Part shown: positions 1 to 11,289 of the stretch, piece by piece
Numbering within the stretch: the stretch's first letter is position 1
How the letters are laid out: each line of letters starts with the position of its first letter
Origin: Dugong dugon
Taxonomy: Eukaryota > Chordata > Mammalia > Sirenia > Dugongidae
Reading direction: 5' to 3'
Length of the DNA: 64,000 nucleotides
Assembly (NCBI GenBank): GCA_030035585.1
Contig: CM057462.1
Span: forward strand, 62,592,734-62,656,733
Translations under genes and position numbers: made by a program
The notes under the pieces: generated by a model
Told to the model about the DNA's origin: nothing
The model's input: the letters and a program-made list of their open reading frames with translations, nothing else
Databases searched by the model: none

Positions 1-454
1 AAAGACAAGTCACCCTCACTGCCATGTGGGGGGCAGATTGGAGGGGACACCATGTAGGCAAGGAGGCCAGTGAGTGACATGTGCCATGGGCAGTGGAGAG
101 GGGGGCTTGGTCCTTGGGTCTCCTGGAGACCAAGCTGGAGAGCTGGCCTGGCCTGGCCTGGCATGGGGATGGCTGAGTCAGAGTCCACAGGCCTGTCAGC
201 CCCTCCTCCTGCCCGCCTGCCCCAGACAGGAGTTAACAGAGCAGGCTGCACAGCTAATTAGGTTCAGGTGCTCGGCCCCCTGGACTCTGTGGTGAGGGGG
301 CGGGCAGTGGAGGCCCCCGCACCCTGCAGGGTCAGGTCTCTGATCAGTTCTGGGCCCTGAGCTCAGGTTGGGGAAACGGGGGTATTGGTGGAGGGACAAG
401 GTGGATGGGGAGGGAGGGCACGGGGGAAGGAGCTCCTTGCTGGGACTGAATCTG
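1..454. other. Unique sequence, no feature recognised
   Basis: GC-rich single-copy-looking DNA with short ORFs lacking gene character. It contains an AT-rich core (GTTAACAG...GCTAATTAGG, about 232-264) that could be a homeodomain-type site. No exon could be supported. Confidence 0.4.
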
Positions 455-705
455 TTCGCTGTGCTGTGTGTCTGTGGATCTGGGTGTACGTGTTAGCTGC
501 GCGTATGTGCGTGTCCACCTGCTATTAGTGATATGAGTCTGTGCCCATGTGGATGTGGGCCTGTGTCAGCCTGCATGTCTGTGCACATTTGCATGTATGA
601 ATCTTTATGTGTGTGTGTGAGGCCATGGTTATGGGAGTGTGCTTGCATCAGTGTGCATGTTTGTGTGCTCATGTATATCTGAGTGTGTATGCGGTCTCAC
701 TTAAC
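455..705. repeat. Degenerate GT-rich tract 1
   Basis: Interrupted alternation of TGTG, GCATG and TGTGCAT units over about 250 bases, without a fixed period. It is purine-pyrimidine alternating in large part. Nothing gene-like. Confidence 0.7.
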
Positions 706-1008
706 TCCTGGGTCTGACCAGTGCCCCTCCTCTGGGAGAGCTGAGGAGGGTGCGAATTTGCTGCCCAGCAGCCTCAGCCCCGGGATCACCAAGCTTGTCC
801 CCACCCCCAGCAGTCCCTGTGTGATGCCCTCCCACCCAGCTGCACCAGGCTGAAAGCTGACTTCTTCCAGCTTCTTTGTCCAGCCACCCCACGACCTTGT
901 TTCATCTGTGAAGAGTCAGGCTCCGAGGTGGGGCAGGCCAGGGTCCCTGAGGAAGAAGCAAGTCAGGCTCACATGTATACACACACACACCCAACACATG
1001 TGCACATC
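706..1008. other. Unique sequence with short (CA)n
   Basis: No gene or recognised repeat except a short ACACAC run near 980-990. Confidence 0.4.
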
Positions 1009-1178
1009 ATAAACCAAACCAAAAACCTAACCCATTGCCATCGAGTCAATTCCAACTCATCGTGACCCTATAGGACAGAGTAGAACTGCCCCATAGAGTT
1101 TTCAAGGAGCACCTGGTGGATTCGAACTGCCTGGTTAGCAGCTGTAGCACTTAACCACTACGCCACCAGAGTTTCCTG
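1009..1178 (-). mobile_element. AfroSINE
   Basis: Reverse copy: CCATTGCCATCGAGTCAATT, GTGACCCTATAGGACAGAGT and the tRNA-like end (GGATTCGAACTGCC, GCACTTAACCACTACGCC). Near full length for the short subtype. Confidence 0.9.
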
Positions 1179-1564
1179 TGCACACCTTGCAGAAGTGCAA
1201 ATATGCGCATTCACGTCCTCTGGGTACTGGCTCAACAGAGGCAGAAAGAGTCAAGTAGGGTACAGTGTATCCAAGAGGTCAGGCGCCCTGTCCTGTGTCT
1301 AGCATCCTGCATCCCGTGTCTGGTCCATATGGAGTGGGAGTACATGGGGTCTGGCAAAGAGGCAGATTTCTGTATGTAGAGTGCACATGGTACCCTCATG
1401 AGTACACTGTGGCACAAGAACACATAAAAACTTCTTTGTATGTCCATGTGACTGTGTGGATAATCACCCCATCACATGACACTCTATGCCCGGGCACCTC
1501 CCTACATACTCAGAGCAGCTGTGGTTGTTCGGGTCTGCTCATGAGTACAGGGGACAGAGCAAGG

Positions 1565-1716
1565 GCTGTACAGCCAGGCAGGCCCAGTTCTGCCATTTAA
1601 TTGTCAGTGTGACCTTGGGCAAGTCACTTAACCTCTCTGAGCCTCAGGTAAAGGGTATATAAAACAGAGATGATAATCGCGCCTACCTCACAGAGTTATG
1701 ATGAGAATTACAGGTA
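1565..1716 (+). mobile_element. MIR SINE
   Basis: Contains the MIR core GTGACCTTGGGCAAGTCACT followed by CTCTCTGAGCCTCAG and the GATAATCGCGCCTACCTCAC segment. Confidence 0.8.
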
Positions 1717-1719
1717 CGA

Positions 1720-2061
1720 ATTCATTCATTCAACAGACATTTATTGAGTGCCTACTAAGTGCTAAAGGAGTTCTGGTGATGCATTGGTTAAAGTGCTCAA
1801 ATGCTAACCAAAACATCAGCAGTTCAAACCCACCGGCTGCTCCACGGGAGGAAGATGTGGCAGTCTGATTCCATAACAATTACAGCCCTAGAAACTCCAT
1901 GGGGACAGTTCTGCCCTGTCCTACAGGGTCAATATGAGTCAGAATCTACTCAACAGCAATGGGTTACCATGTGCCAGGCACTGTCCTAGGCACTGAGGAT
2001 ACAACAGTGAACAAAACTGAGAAAAATCTCCACCTACGTGAAGTTTACATTCTGGCTCATA
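1720..2061 (+). mobile_element. L2 3' end split by an AfroSINE
   Basis: L2 tail: ATTTATTGAGTGCCTACTAA before the SINE and TGTGCCAGGCACTGTCCTAG after it, so the SINE at about 1768-1967 landed inside an older L2. Confidence 0.75.
1768..1967 (+). mobile_element. AfroSINE (long subtype) nested in L2
   Basis: Forward tRNA-like head (GGTTAAAGTGCTCAAATGCT, AGTTCAAACCCACC), middle GATGTGGCAGTCTGATTCC and tail CAATATGAGTCAGAATC. Confidence 0.88.
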
Positions 2062-2066
2062 CATAC

Positions 2067-2706
2067 TGTTATGGATTGAATTGTGTCCCCTCCAAAAAAT
2101 ACGTATTGAAACAAAGGGCAAAATAAAAAAAAGAAAGGGTTGTAAATCCTAACCACATCCATTGCCATCGAGTCAGTTCCAACTCATAGCAACTCTATAG
2201 GACAGAGTAGAACTGCCTGCCCCACAGGGTTTCCAAGGCTGTAATTTTTAAGGAAGCAGACTGCCACATCTTTCTCCTGCAGAGCAGGTGGTGGGTTTGA
2301 ACCGCTGACTTTCTGGTTAGCAGCCAAGCACTTAACAAATGCATCACCAGGGCTCCTTCCTAATCCCTATACATGTGAATATAATCCCATCTGGGAATAG
2401 GGTTTTCTTTGTTATGTTCATGAGGCCATATCGGTGTAGGGGGTGTGTTTTAAACCAATAGTCTTTGAGATACGAAAAGAGCAGATTTGGCTCAGAGAAG
2501 GCAACACAAACGGAGGGGAAGGTCACTAAGGAACAGAAGCTGAAAAGAGATAAGGACCTTCCCCCAGAGCTGACAGGGAGAGAAAACTTTCCCTAGAGCT
2601 TGAATTCAGACCTCTAGCCTGCTAAACCATGAGAAAATAAATTTTCGTTTGTTAAAGCCACCCCCTTGTGGTATTTCTGTTATAGTGGCACTAAGAACTT
2701 AAGACA
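2067..2706 (+). mobile_element. MaLR-type solo LTR split by an AfroSINE, with 5-bp target duplication
   Basis: Begins TGTTATGGATTGAATTGTG and ends ...AGAACTTAAGACA. It is flanked by CATAC on both sides (2062-2066 and 2707-2711), the 5-bp duplication expected of MaLR/ERVL elements. AATAAATTTTCG near 2636 fits the LTR polyadenylation region. No internal coding region is present. Confidence 0.85.
2143..2357 (-). mobile_element. AfroSINE nested in the LTR
   Basis: Reverse long-subtype copy with CCATTGCCATCGAGTCAGTT, GACTGCCACATCTTTCTCC and GGTTTGAACCGCTGAC. Confidence 0.88.
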
Positions 2707-2711
2707 CATAC

Positions 2712-3435
2712 TACCAACATATGCATTGCCCTCATGCCATGCCTGGCACACAGTGAGTACCCAATAAATGCTAACTTCTTACCCTCTCCTCCCATCTGAT
2801 ACTCTTCCTGGGTGAGGACCAGGCAGTGCCTCCTCCTCTCTCCTCCCTCCTCCCTCTGCAGTTTATGACTCCTGAATAACTTGCAGAAGCCTCCAGCTCC
2901 TCCTTGAAGGGTAGGAAGGGGGTGGGTGCATGGCTACAAACACTGCAGATGTGCAGTAATTAAAAGCATAGCAGTAGCAAGCGCTGCCCTTGACCTTAGG
3001 GTAAGAGGGGAAGAAGGCTTTATGTCCTGATGGCCCCTCTTGTAACTGGCAGGAGAGCCCCATCGGAGCTCACTGGGCAGCTCCAAGCTTTGCCATCACA
3101 CCACTGTCACCATCACCATCACCTGTGATCAAGGGACACCCCCCCCACCCCACACACACACCACCAGAGGCCTGTGGTCCTTAGGATACAGAAGTCTGAC
3201 AGGAAAATTGGAAGATCCTGGAGATCTCAAGAGGGAAGGCAAAAGGGTGGTGTCTGACCTTGGGGAAATGCCACCCATCCTCATCCAGACAGGACTCCCC
3301 CACTGAGGTGGAGGCTTAATGGGGAGTCTTTGCTGAAGGAGGGACTTCCCAAGGGCTGCAGCCTGCCCTGAGTGGGGACAGGCCAGCTGGCTCTAAGACT
3401 GAGTCACCAAATGTTCACCACACACCTCTGTGCTC
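2712..3435. other. Unique sequence, no feature recognised
   Basis: Starts with a probable MIR/L2 tail (CACACAGTGAGTACCCAATAA, about 2750) and is otherwise unremarkable. A run of CATCAC units at 3108-3123 is simple sequence. Confidence 0.4.
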
Positions 3436-3439
3436 CAGG

Positions 3440-3600
3440 CCCTTGGTGGCCACTCTCTTCATGGATTCTCACCACAAAGTCTATATTCCACCTGGTTTTC
3501 AGGGGAGAAAGCAAAGCTCGCAGAAGTTACATGCTTTGCCCAAATCACAGAGCAAGTCAGCTGCTGAGAGGACCTGAGGTCAGGTGTGTTCTGTCTGACT
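3440..3600 (-). mobile_element. MIR fragment, diverged
   Basis: Reverse MIR-like text: GAGAAAGCAAAGCTCGCAGA and GCTTTGCCCAAATCACAGAG. Confidence 0.6.
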
Positions 3601-4559
3601 CCAAGCCAGGGACACAGGAAGGAGGAGAGGCCAGTTGGCCCAAGAGCCAAAAGCATAGCAGGGGAGGAGAGGGAAGCTGGGGAGGCTCTGGGAAGTGGGG
3701 CTCTGACTCAAGCCCCCCAACACACACATATGCTGAGCTGGCTGGCAGGGAAGGGGGTTCCCCAGCTGCACCAGGGCTTATCTCTGGGGCAATCCAATAC
3801 AAGGAAAATCCCTTCCCCCATCGGCTCTGGGGAGCCTAGGGTAGGGGAGTGGGGACTGTGACTCACAGACAGCTGGAAGGTCGGTCATACCAGGTGCGTG
3901 GCATCTGAGGGAAGCGTGGTGAGTCCTTCAGGACACTCTTCTCCCTCGCTGGTTCTCATGAGCGTCTCAGCCCCCACAGCAGTCTGTCTTACCGGGGGCT
4001 CAGGGGGCCTGGTGGAGGGGTCAGCTGAGCCCCCCTGGAGTACCCCAGGCAGGAGAGGTCCCAGGTTGGTCTGACTGAGCCATGAAGGAAGCCACCTGTG
4101 GCTGGAGGGAACTGGGAGTGGAAGGGGGAGGGCAGTGAGAGATGAATTCTCGTTCCCAAGCTCATGGCTCAGGTCTGGGTGCTGGGGTTGGTAGACAGGA
4201 GTTGCCCCTCAATGAACTATCTGGGCAGAGGAATAATCACCCTGACCCTTCACCCCACTGTCTCTCCCCTTCCCGCCAGAACCTCCCCTTTTCATTCAGA
4301 GCGGCTCCAGAGTTTCTCCAGAAGTGGGGTGAAGTGGGGAGGATACCTGAAGGCACTAGGAGAGGTGTTTATCATCCCCACCCTTCCCACCCCAGGCCCC
4401 CAGAGTCAGGTAGGGCTGGTCCCCCTGCCATCACTGCCTCCAGTCTACCCAGAAGCCAGGTGGTTGGCTTCCTCCCATAGCCCCCACCAGCATGTCCCAC
4501 CCTGGTCCCTAATAACCCAGGCCCCTCCCTTGTTCCCAGCCCCTTCCCAGCGCATTGCA
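3601..4559. other. Unique GC-rich intergenic DNA
   Basis: No repeat, exon or RNA gene recognised. Open frames here lack splice context or protein-like composition. Confidence 0.4.
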
Positions 4560-4900
4560 GTGTGTGGAGCTGAGTGTAAATGTGGGAATGAGCTGAGAAA
4601 AGGTGGGCGCAAGGGAAACCGTGCACTGTGGGACTGTGTGTGCAAGCGTGTAGGTAAGCGAGTGTTATGGAGTGTGTATGTGGGAGGTTTGGCTTCCACG
4701 TACGTGTGCATTTGTTCATGTATGCGTGTGTTAGATGGGTTACTAAACACGTATGCATATGCAGCTGTGTGCGTATGTGTGCACGGGTCAAGAGCCATAG
4801 AACCTCAAGGTTCCCAGGGACTCTAGAGGGCTTTCAATCCCGCCCTGTGCCTGTGCACTTAGGGTAGGATCAGATATGTGCGTGCAGTGTCTGTGCGTAT
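4560..4900. repeat. Degenerate GT-rich tract 2
   Basis: Loose TGTGTATG/GTGTGCA alternation, producing artificial long open frames on both strands. Confidence 0.65.
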
Positions 4901-4929
4901 GTGAGGGTGGCTATCTCACCATCACCAGC

Positions 4930-5120
4930 ATTCTGGAGCTCCGGCTCCCTTCCAGACCCCATGCCAGGTGCTTAACACAGGAGATTTTAACCAACACGAT
5001 AGCCCTATGAGGTAAGGAAGGTGAAGAACCCGCAAGGAAACAAGGAAACTGAGGCTCAGAGACTTGGGCAAGGTCACAAGACTCAGAAGGGTCAGAGTCT
5101 AGACTGGAACCCAAGACTCG
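4930..5120 (-). mobile_element. MIR fragment
   Basis: Reverse MIR: ATAGCCCTATGAGGTAAGG, AAACTGAGGCTCAGAGACTT and GGGCAAGGTCACAAGAC. Confidence 0.75.
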
Positions 5121-5139
5121 GTCCCAGGCCACCCTCTGA

Positions 5140-5480
5140 CACTGTGATGCTCACGTGTGGGCATGCCTCTGTACGGGTGTTCAGGTGGTGGAGAACCTGG
5201 GGTGGGGAGGTGGTGTGAGGACCTGTAGGGGACAGGTGTCAGGAGGGGCACAGGTGTGAGGGTGTGGGTGTTAGGGTGTGCCTTCAGATGAGTGTGTAGC
5301 TTTGGTGGATTGAGGTTTGAGTGTACGCATGGAAACTGTGGCAAGCGTGGGAATACGTGTACCAGCCAGTGTGTGTGTTGTCTGGGTGTGGATGAGGATG
5401 AGGGAGTGCATGGGGAGGGTCTGCAGGGGGCGGGGGGAGAGAGGAAGTGGATGTGCTAGTCGGTGTGCATCTGAGTAGGG
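5140..5480. repeat. Degenerate GT-rich tract 3
   Basis: GTGTGAGGGTGTGGGTGTTAG-type units of irregular length between about 5,220 and 5,480. Confidence 0.55.
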
Positions 5481-5537
5481 TGTGGGAAACGCATTGAGTT
5501 CTCTCCTTTTTTCTTTCTCTTCTCTGACTTCAACCAG

Positions 5538-5607
5538 GAACAGATGTCTGAGCAGGCTGACGAATTGGAAACATCTGAAACAACTGTCCGCATTGAAGTA
5601 TAATAAA
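5538..5607 (+). other. Candidate unassigned terminal exon (weak)
   Basis: A long pyrimidine tract (about 5499-5530) ends in ACCAG at 5537. The next 21 codons read EQMSEQADELETSETTVRIE plus V, then a TAA that overlaps a canonical AATAAA (5602-5607). I do not recognise the peptide. It could be an exon of an unknown transcript, an exonised ancient repeat, or chance. Confidence 0.2.
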
Positions 5608-5610
5608 TAG

Positions 5611-6615
5611 ACCTTTCATCACATTCCCCGGAAGGGGGTCGCTAGGGACAGGCTCCAGGGAGCATTTAGAGGGGCTGGGGGTTAAGAGTGACCCAAGGAT
5701 GGATGGGTAGAAGGACAGACTGGCCTTTCCTTCTCTCAGCTCGGACAGACTTCCCTGGGAGAATGGGAAGACAGTCCTGCCCCCAGCCCCTCCTGGTGTC
5801 CACGGGCCTTGGTTTTCCTATCTGTGTAGTGGGATTGGTGTTCATTCTGGGGTCAGAGACCTGGCATCTTGGGAAGAAGCATTTTTCGCTTGGAAACAGG
5901 CTAAGAGTTGGCCCAACAATGGCCCCTGCCTGGCCCTGAGCATCCCCAGGCAGGCACAGCAGTGCCCTCACCCCCTGCCTTTGCCTCCTAGGCCGGCCCC
6001 CTACCCCCAATGTATCCACACAAGGCTTCTTGGGCCCTCAAATCTTGCTTGACTTAAACTTCCCAAAGGAAGACACATTGTCCGCCTTCCTGCCCCTAGA
6101 TGTGTTGGTTTGAAGGGTCGGGTAAGAAAATTACAGCTGGGGCTGGTAGAGCAGCCAGGGGCCTGGAGAAGGGAGCTCTGCTGGGTGTTGGATGCAGGGT
6201 GTCCAGGCAGGCCTCACCCCACCCCTTATCGTGATCTTGTCCCAGGCCCACATCTGCCACAGCTGCAGAGGCATGTTCCTGAGGACGGCCAGGGAGCAGA
6301 GGGGCCTCGTTCTGACAGGAGCCAGATGCAGCGCCCAGGAATTCCAGGGAGGGGGAGATGGGCAGAGGTGGGCCCTGCGAGAGCGGGTGAGGGAGGAAGT
6401 CAGGCCACAGAGCTCAGGATGGGCAAGGGTGTGCCAGAAATTGGGCTCCAAGGATTTTGACCTCAGAGACCCCAGGGCTTGCATCTCAGAGGAGAGGGTC
6501 TCGGGGCCTGGGCCCAGACAGCCAGGACAAGCCCGGCCCTTTGTTTGGGGATCCTCCACAGTAGCAGGAAAAAAAAACATTTCCCTGAACCTCCAAAGCC
6601 AGATGAAAGAGAAGA
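5611..6615. other. Unique intergenic DNA
   Basis: No recognised feature. GC-rich, with several short open frames in different phases. Confidence 0.4.
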
Positions 6616-6619
6616 CAGA

Positions 6620-6790
6620 AGTTCTTGACTCTACCACTGGTCCAACAGCTGTGAGACCTTGGCCACCTTATGCAAGGTGCTGGGCCTCAGTGTTCCTCTC
6701 TGTGAAATGGGAGTATGTTAGCCCCAACTTGCAATGTTGTTACAAAGTCTCCATGGGATGAAATGCGAGTACCTGCTGCAGGAGCTAGTG
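6620..6790 (+). mobile_element. MIR SINE
   Basis: Forward MIR text: CAGCTGTGAGACCTTGGCCA, GGGCCTCAGTGTTCCTCTC, TGTGAAATGGGAGTATG. Confidence 0.7.
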
Positions 6791-6799
6791 AGTGATCAA

Positions 6800-7180
6800 T
6801 GCTCCATTCAATAAATATCCACCTAGGGTTTACTCTGTGCCAGGCCCTGGGCTAGACCCTGAAGCTTACCTAGACATCCTGCCCTCCAGGCTTTTCCACA
6901 TGCTGTTCTCTCTGCCTGAGACACCATTCCTCCTCCTCTTCGAGTGTCTACTCCTACTCACCCTTCAGCTCTCACCTTGAATGCCCCTGCCTCAGGAGAC
7001 CTGTCCCTGAACCAGGACCTAGATAAGGGCCTCCTTCCTTGTGCTCCCCTGAAATCCTGTGTTCTCCCATAACAACAGCCATCACTCATGGTTGTGATCA
7101 CTTGATCTGGGATGATGCCCCCACCCCCAGACTCTGAGCTCGTTGAGGGCAGGCGTGTGTCCCCAGTGCCTCTCAGCATC
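6800..7180 (+). mobile_element. L2 3' region
   Basis: TTCAATAAATATCCACCTAG with TCTGTGCCAGGCCCTGGGC, then ACATGCTGTTCTCTCTGCC and the typical GAGCTCGTTGAGGGCAGG ending. Confidence 0.7.
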
Positions 7181-7199
7181 TGCCGGTGGTTGTTCTGGT

Positions 7200-7570
7200 T
7201 TTTGCAGCTAACACTGACTTGGCACTTACTTTGTGCAGGTGGTGCTCGATGAGTTTTACACATAATAACTCACCTAATCTTCCCAATGGGACAGTTGCTT
7301 CCTTCAATGAGGAAGACACTATTATTATCCGTACTTTGTTGTTGTTTGTGATTCCGACTCATACTGACCCTATGTGACAGAGTAGAACTGCCCTGTAGGG
7401 TTTTCTACGCTGTAATCTTTATGGAAGCAGATCACCAGGTTTTTCTCCCATGGAGCTGCTGGGCGTGTTTGAACTACCAACCTCTTGGTTAGCAGCTGAG
7501 CGCTTAACCCCACCAGGGGTCTTATCCATATTTTAGAGAGGATAATAAATTGTCCCAGGTTATGCTGCTA
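7200..7570 (-). mobile_element. MIR split by an AfroSINE
   Basis: MIR text (TAACTCACCTAATCTTCCC, GACACTATTATTATCC) resumes after the SINE as ATTTTAGAGAGGATAATAAA. Confidence 0.65.
7333..7521 (-). mobile_element. AfroSINE nested in MIR
   Basis: Reverse copy: ATTCCGACTCATACTGACCC, ACAGAGTAGAACTGCCC, CTTGGTTAGCAGCTGAGCGC. Confidence 0.88.
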
Positions 7571-8519
7571 GTAATGAATGAATGAATGAACAAAAGAACA
7601 AACAAATGAAAGAATGGACATAAAAGAAGCTCACTGTCTAGTGAGAAAGGCAGGTAATTGGTTCTAATAAGGCGACAAGTCCAGGACCTGGAGGAGCCCC
7701 GAGGAACGGCTCCAACCAAGGAATGCATAAAAGGACTAAATTCCTGGAGCCCATGTAACCTAGAGTTTAGGGCCTCAGGCCCCAAGAAAGGCAAATCTTG
7801 TTCCAGCTCATTCTTAAGGTGTCCGTTCTGGTCTCTCTAGCCCTGGATGCAATGGGACCTCTCCTCCTTTGCACAGTTCAGGCCTTCCAGATTCCCTCCC
7901 TCAAAGCCGAGGACTCCCCCGAGAAGGCATTCTGCCCAACCTAGGGGACCACATCAGCCATCCTGAGGCTCAAGATCCCCAGCCCGCCCTGGCCTTGGTC
8001 CCTGCCCCCTTATTTTCCCTGTCTGCTGAGGGCATCATGGGGACAGAGTGGCTGGGCCTCTTGCTCCTCCTCCTTTTGTTTAAGCAAACAAATAAACTGA
8101 ATGTTCTCAGCTTGGACTGGGCAAGGTGTTCTCCTAATCCAAACCAATGCTTCTCTTTGGAAAGGGCCCCCTAGGAATCTCCCTTCCCTCCCACCCTCGA
8201 GCCCCTTGCCTTTGAGAGCCAGCCTTGGGCTCCAGCACCTGAGGTTTTGAGTCACCAGAGGTGGTCCCCAAAGGGCCAGATCAACAAGGTCCATCTGCAG
8301 TAGGCAGAAGAACAAAAGTCAGCTGTCACAGAACTCCTTGACCGGAGGCATCCTGGGCCTTGGACCCAGGACCAAGGGCTGGGTCTGTCCCTGGGTGATG
8401 TGGCAGTGGCTGGGGAAGGCCAGCTGAGGGCCTGCCCAGGCAGGGGCTGGACAAGTTGCACTTTCAGGGTTCCTCCCAGCCCTGGAACCCTAGGGTCCTT
8501 TGCATGTAACCCTGCCCTG
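7571..8519. other. Unique DNA with a short (GAAT)n run
   Basis: A GAATGAATGAATGAA run at about 7575-7590 and otherwise no recognised feature. Confidence 0.4.
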
Positions 8520-8870
8520 AAAATGAGGATGCGCCTAAGTGTGTCCACCACTGTGTGCCTGAGCCATGTGGGTAAGTGTTAGTGTGTGTGTCTGTGAGTG
8601 TGCACGGCGACATGTGCATGCGTGAGTGTACCCACAGAGTGTGTCTGAGTGTGTAAGTGACTCTAAGTGCCTGTATAAACAGTGGGGCTGTCTCTGTGTG
8701 TACACAGTGTGAGTACATGGCATTTGTATGTGACTTCAAGTACAAACATCTGTGTGTCAGTGGAACTGCACGCATGTGTGCATGTGTGTGCACGTCAGAA
8801 CTGGGAGTGACAGTCTCACTTGGGCCTCTGTGTGGCTGTGTGACTGTGGCAGTGTGTTTCTGTGCAGTGG
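8520..8870. repeat. Degenerate GT-rich tract 4
   Basis: TGTGTGCCTGAG/GTGTGTCTGTGAGTG-type units. It resembles tracts 1-3 in style, without a shared period. Confidence 0.6.
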
Positions 8871-9829
8871 GAACTGATGGGGAGCTTTGGTGCCTGACAT
8901 TCACACCCTGCCTGTCCCTGGTGGCCCCTGCCTCGCTCAGGGCCTGGCTCAGACTCTGAGAGAGGATTTTAGAACATTTGCTAAGGCGGCATCCTGGCCC
9001 CTCGAAATCACCCAGATAGACAGCTGGGTGGGGAGGAAACCAGAGACTTGGGAGGCTCCCGTGGGCCTAACTCAGTTACACGCTCATTACACAGCTCCTC
9101 CACTGTAAGCCCAGCACTGCTGGGCCCAGGGTGGGGTGCAGCGTGCCCCACCCCACCCGCTCTGCCACCCCCGTGCTGTCCTGGGTGGGTGTAGGACAAG
9201 GCCAAAGGAGGAACCTAGTCCTTTAAGACTCTGGCCACTGGGGGCCCCATGGTGAGGGGAGACAGAGCACTGACCTCAGGGAGCCCCAGTTAGAGGGGAG
9301 GTGACTAGAGGAGGTTCGGGCTGGATGGCTGATCGGTCCACCAGGAAGCAGAAAAAGGCAGTGTGGGCTTGGCTCCTGGGAAGCCTGCTCCTTGCCCCCT
9401 CTGGGCAGGTCCTCTAGAGGGCTGGGGGCACAGCTGTCTCCAGATGTACTGGGAGCCACCCCGGGAAGGCAGAGAGGCCTGACTGATCTCCCCCTCACAC
9501 GAGATGTGCAGTTACTCACACTCCACAAACCTTCACAATTAGACGTGTGGTTTGCAGAACCCCACGCCAGCCTAATGAGAAGCACATTGTCTCTTGAGGT
9601 GCTGGGGTAGAGGCAAGGGCAGTCCAGGCATCCAGCCTCCTGAGGAAGGGCCTCTGAGCTCAGGGGGAAGCAGGCCCGCCAGTCTCTTGAACACTCCCTC
9701 CAGCCCTCCATTCTCTCTTCCCCTACAGCAGGGTCCCCAGGCCCTCTCCTTCCCTCTTGTGGGGGTCATTTGGGAGCCAGATGTGGAACTTCAGCCTTTG
9801 CAAGGGAGGGGAGCAGGGGAAGAGAGGGA
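8871..9829. other. Unique DNA; possible conserved AT-containing segments
   Basis: No repeat or exon. Two spots (about 9070-9110 and 9500-9590: CACACTCCACAAACCTTCAC, ACAATTAGAC, CCTAATGAGAAG) read like homeodomain/RUNX-type site clusters in repeat-free DNA. Confidence 0.3.
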
Positions 9830-10030
9830 GAATGGCCTTCGGAGTCAAACAGATGTAGACATTGGAATTTGGGCTCCATCAATTGTAGGATTTTGGGCCC
9901 GTTTCTGAGCCTTTCAGAGCCTTAGTGTCAACATCTCCACACCCAGTGGTTGCCCTGAAGATTAAAGGAAATCATACAACCCCTGTGGAGCAGGGCCCAG
10001 CAAATAGTAGGTGCTCCCACATATGGAGGC
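9830..10030 (+). mobile_element. MIR SINE
   Basis: GGAGTCAAACAGATGTAGAC head and GCAGGGCCCAGCAAATAGTA tail with weak middle identity. Confidence 0.65.
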
Positions 10031-10044
10031 TCTACAGGGATGCT

Positions 10045-10259
10045 TACCAGTCACCAGTTGCCCCTGAGTCGACTCTGGCTCATGGCAACCCCCATGTTTG
10101 TTAGAGTAAAACTGTTCTCCACAGGGTTTTCAATGGCTGACTTTTTGGAATTACATCGCCAGGGCTTTCTTCCTAGCCCCTTCTGGGGAGACTCAAACCT
10201 CCAACCTTTTGGTTAGCAGCTGAACATATTAACTGTTTGAAGCATTCAGGAACTCCTGG
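10045..10259 (-). mobile_element. AfroSINE (diverged)
   Basis: Reverse copy: GAGTCGACTCTGGCTCATGG, AAACCTCCAACCTTTTGGTT, AGCAGCTGAACATATTAAC. Confidence 0.85.
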
Positions 10260-10342
10260 GAGGACCTAGTATGAGGTTAATTACATTGACTTTGGAGTCA
10301 AGCTGCCTTGGGTTTCACCTCCCAGGGACTCCTATAGAGATA

Positions 10343-10516
10343 TAACCCAAACCAAAAAACCAAACCCATTGCCATCGAGTCGATTCCGTCTCATAGCAAC
10401 CCTGTAGGACAGAGTAGAACTGCCACCTAGGGTTTCCAAGGAGCGGCTGGTGGATTCTAACTGCCAACCTTTTGGTTAGCAGCCGAGCTCTTTAACAACT
10501 GTGCCACCAGGGCTCC
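10343..10516 (-). mobile_element. AfroSINE
   Basis: Reverse copy: CCATTGCCATCGAGTCGATT, AGGACAGAGTAGAACTGCC, GAGCTCTTTAACAACTGTGC. Confidence 0.9.
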
Positions 10517-10731
10517 AGAGAGATATAGAGGAGTGAAAAAAAAAAAATCGAAGAGGCATGTCTTAGCTAATGCGGAGGAGGAAGAGCAATTGCAGCAGCA
10601 AGCCCTCTGGGTGGAGGCAGAGCGCAGCGCCGAGCACAGGGATTCTATGGGATTCCAGCTCTGCCACTGATGCTCCCTGGGACCATGGGTAGGTCCCAGC
10701 CCCTCACTACTCTCTGCCATGAAATAAGGCC

Positions 10732-11232
10732 CGTCATGGATTGAATTATGTCCCCCCAAAAATGTGTGTATCAATTTGGCTGGGCCATGATTTCCAGTAT
10801 TGTGTGTTGTCTTCCATTTTGTGATTGTAATTTTATGTTAAAGAGGATTAGGGTGGGGTTGTAACACCCTTACTAAGGTCACATCCCTGATCCAATGCAA
10901 AGGGAGTTTCCCTGGGGTGTGGCCTGCACCACCTTTTCTCTCTCAAGAGATAAAAGGAAAGGGAAGCAAGCAGAGAGTTGGGGATCTCAAACCACCAAGA
11001 AAGCAGTGCCAGGAGCAGAGCGCATCCTTTGGACCTGAAGTTCCTGTGCAGAGAAGCTCCTAATCCAGGGGCAGATTGATGAGAAGGCTGACAGAGAGAG
11101 AAAGCCTTCTCCTGGAGCTGAAGCCCTGAATTTGGACTTGTAGCTTACTAGACTGTGAGAGAATAAATATCTCTTTGTTAAAGTCATCTGCTTGGGGTAT
11201 GCCTGTTACAGCAGCGCTAGATGACTAAGACA
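10732..11232 (+). mobile_element. MaLR-type solo LTR with 5-bp target duplication
   Basis: Starts CGTCATGGATTGAATTATG (TG mutated to CG) and ends ATGACTAAGACA. AGGCC flanks both ends (10727-10731 and 11233-11237). AATAAATATCTC at about 11164 is the LTR polyadenylation region. Confidence 0.85.
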
Positions 11233-11289
11233 AGGCCCTTCTCTCCCACTGAGCGAGTGGAGAGTGAAAGAGAAGTTGCAGGGCTGGAG

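Noticed and set aside
3108..3123. CATCACCATCACC run resembling a histidine tag
   Set aside because: Short natural simple sequence in intergenic DNA with no vector context.
4164..4826. 220-codon open frame and its antisense frames
   Set aside because: Runs through a GT-rich simple tract; composition (VCVCVHG-type) is a repeat artefact.
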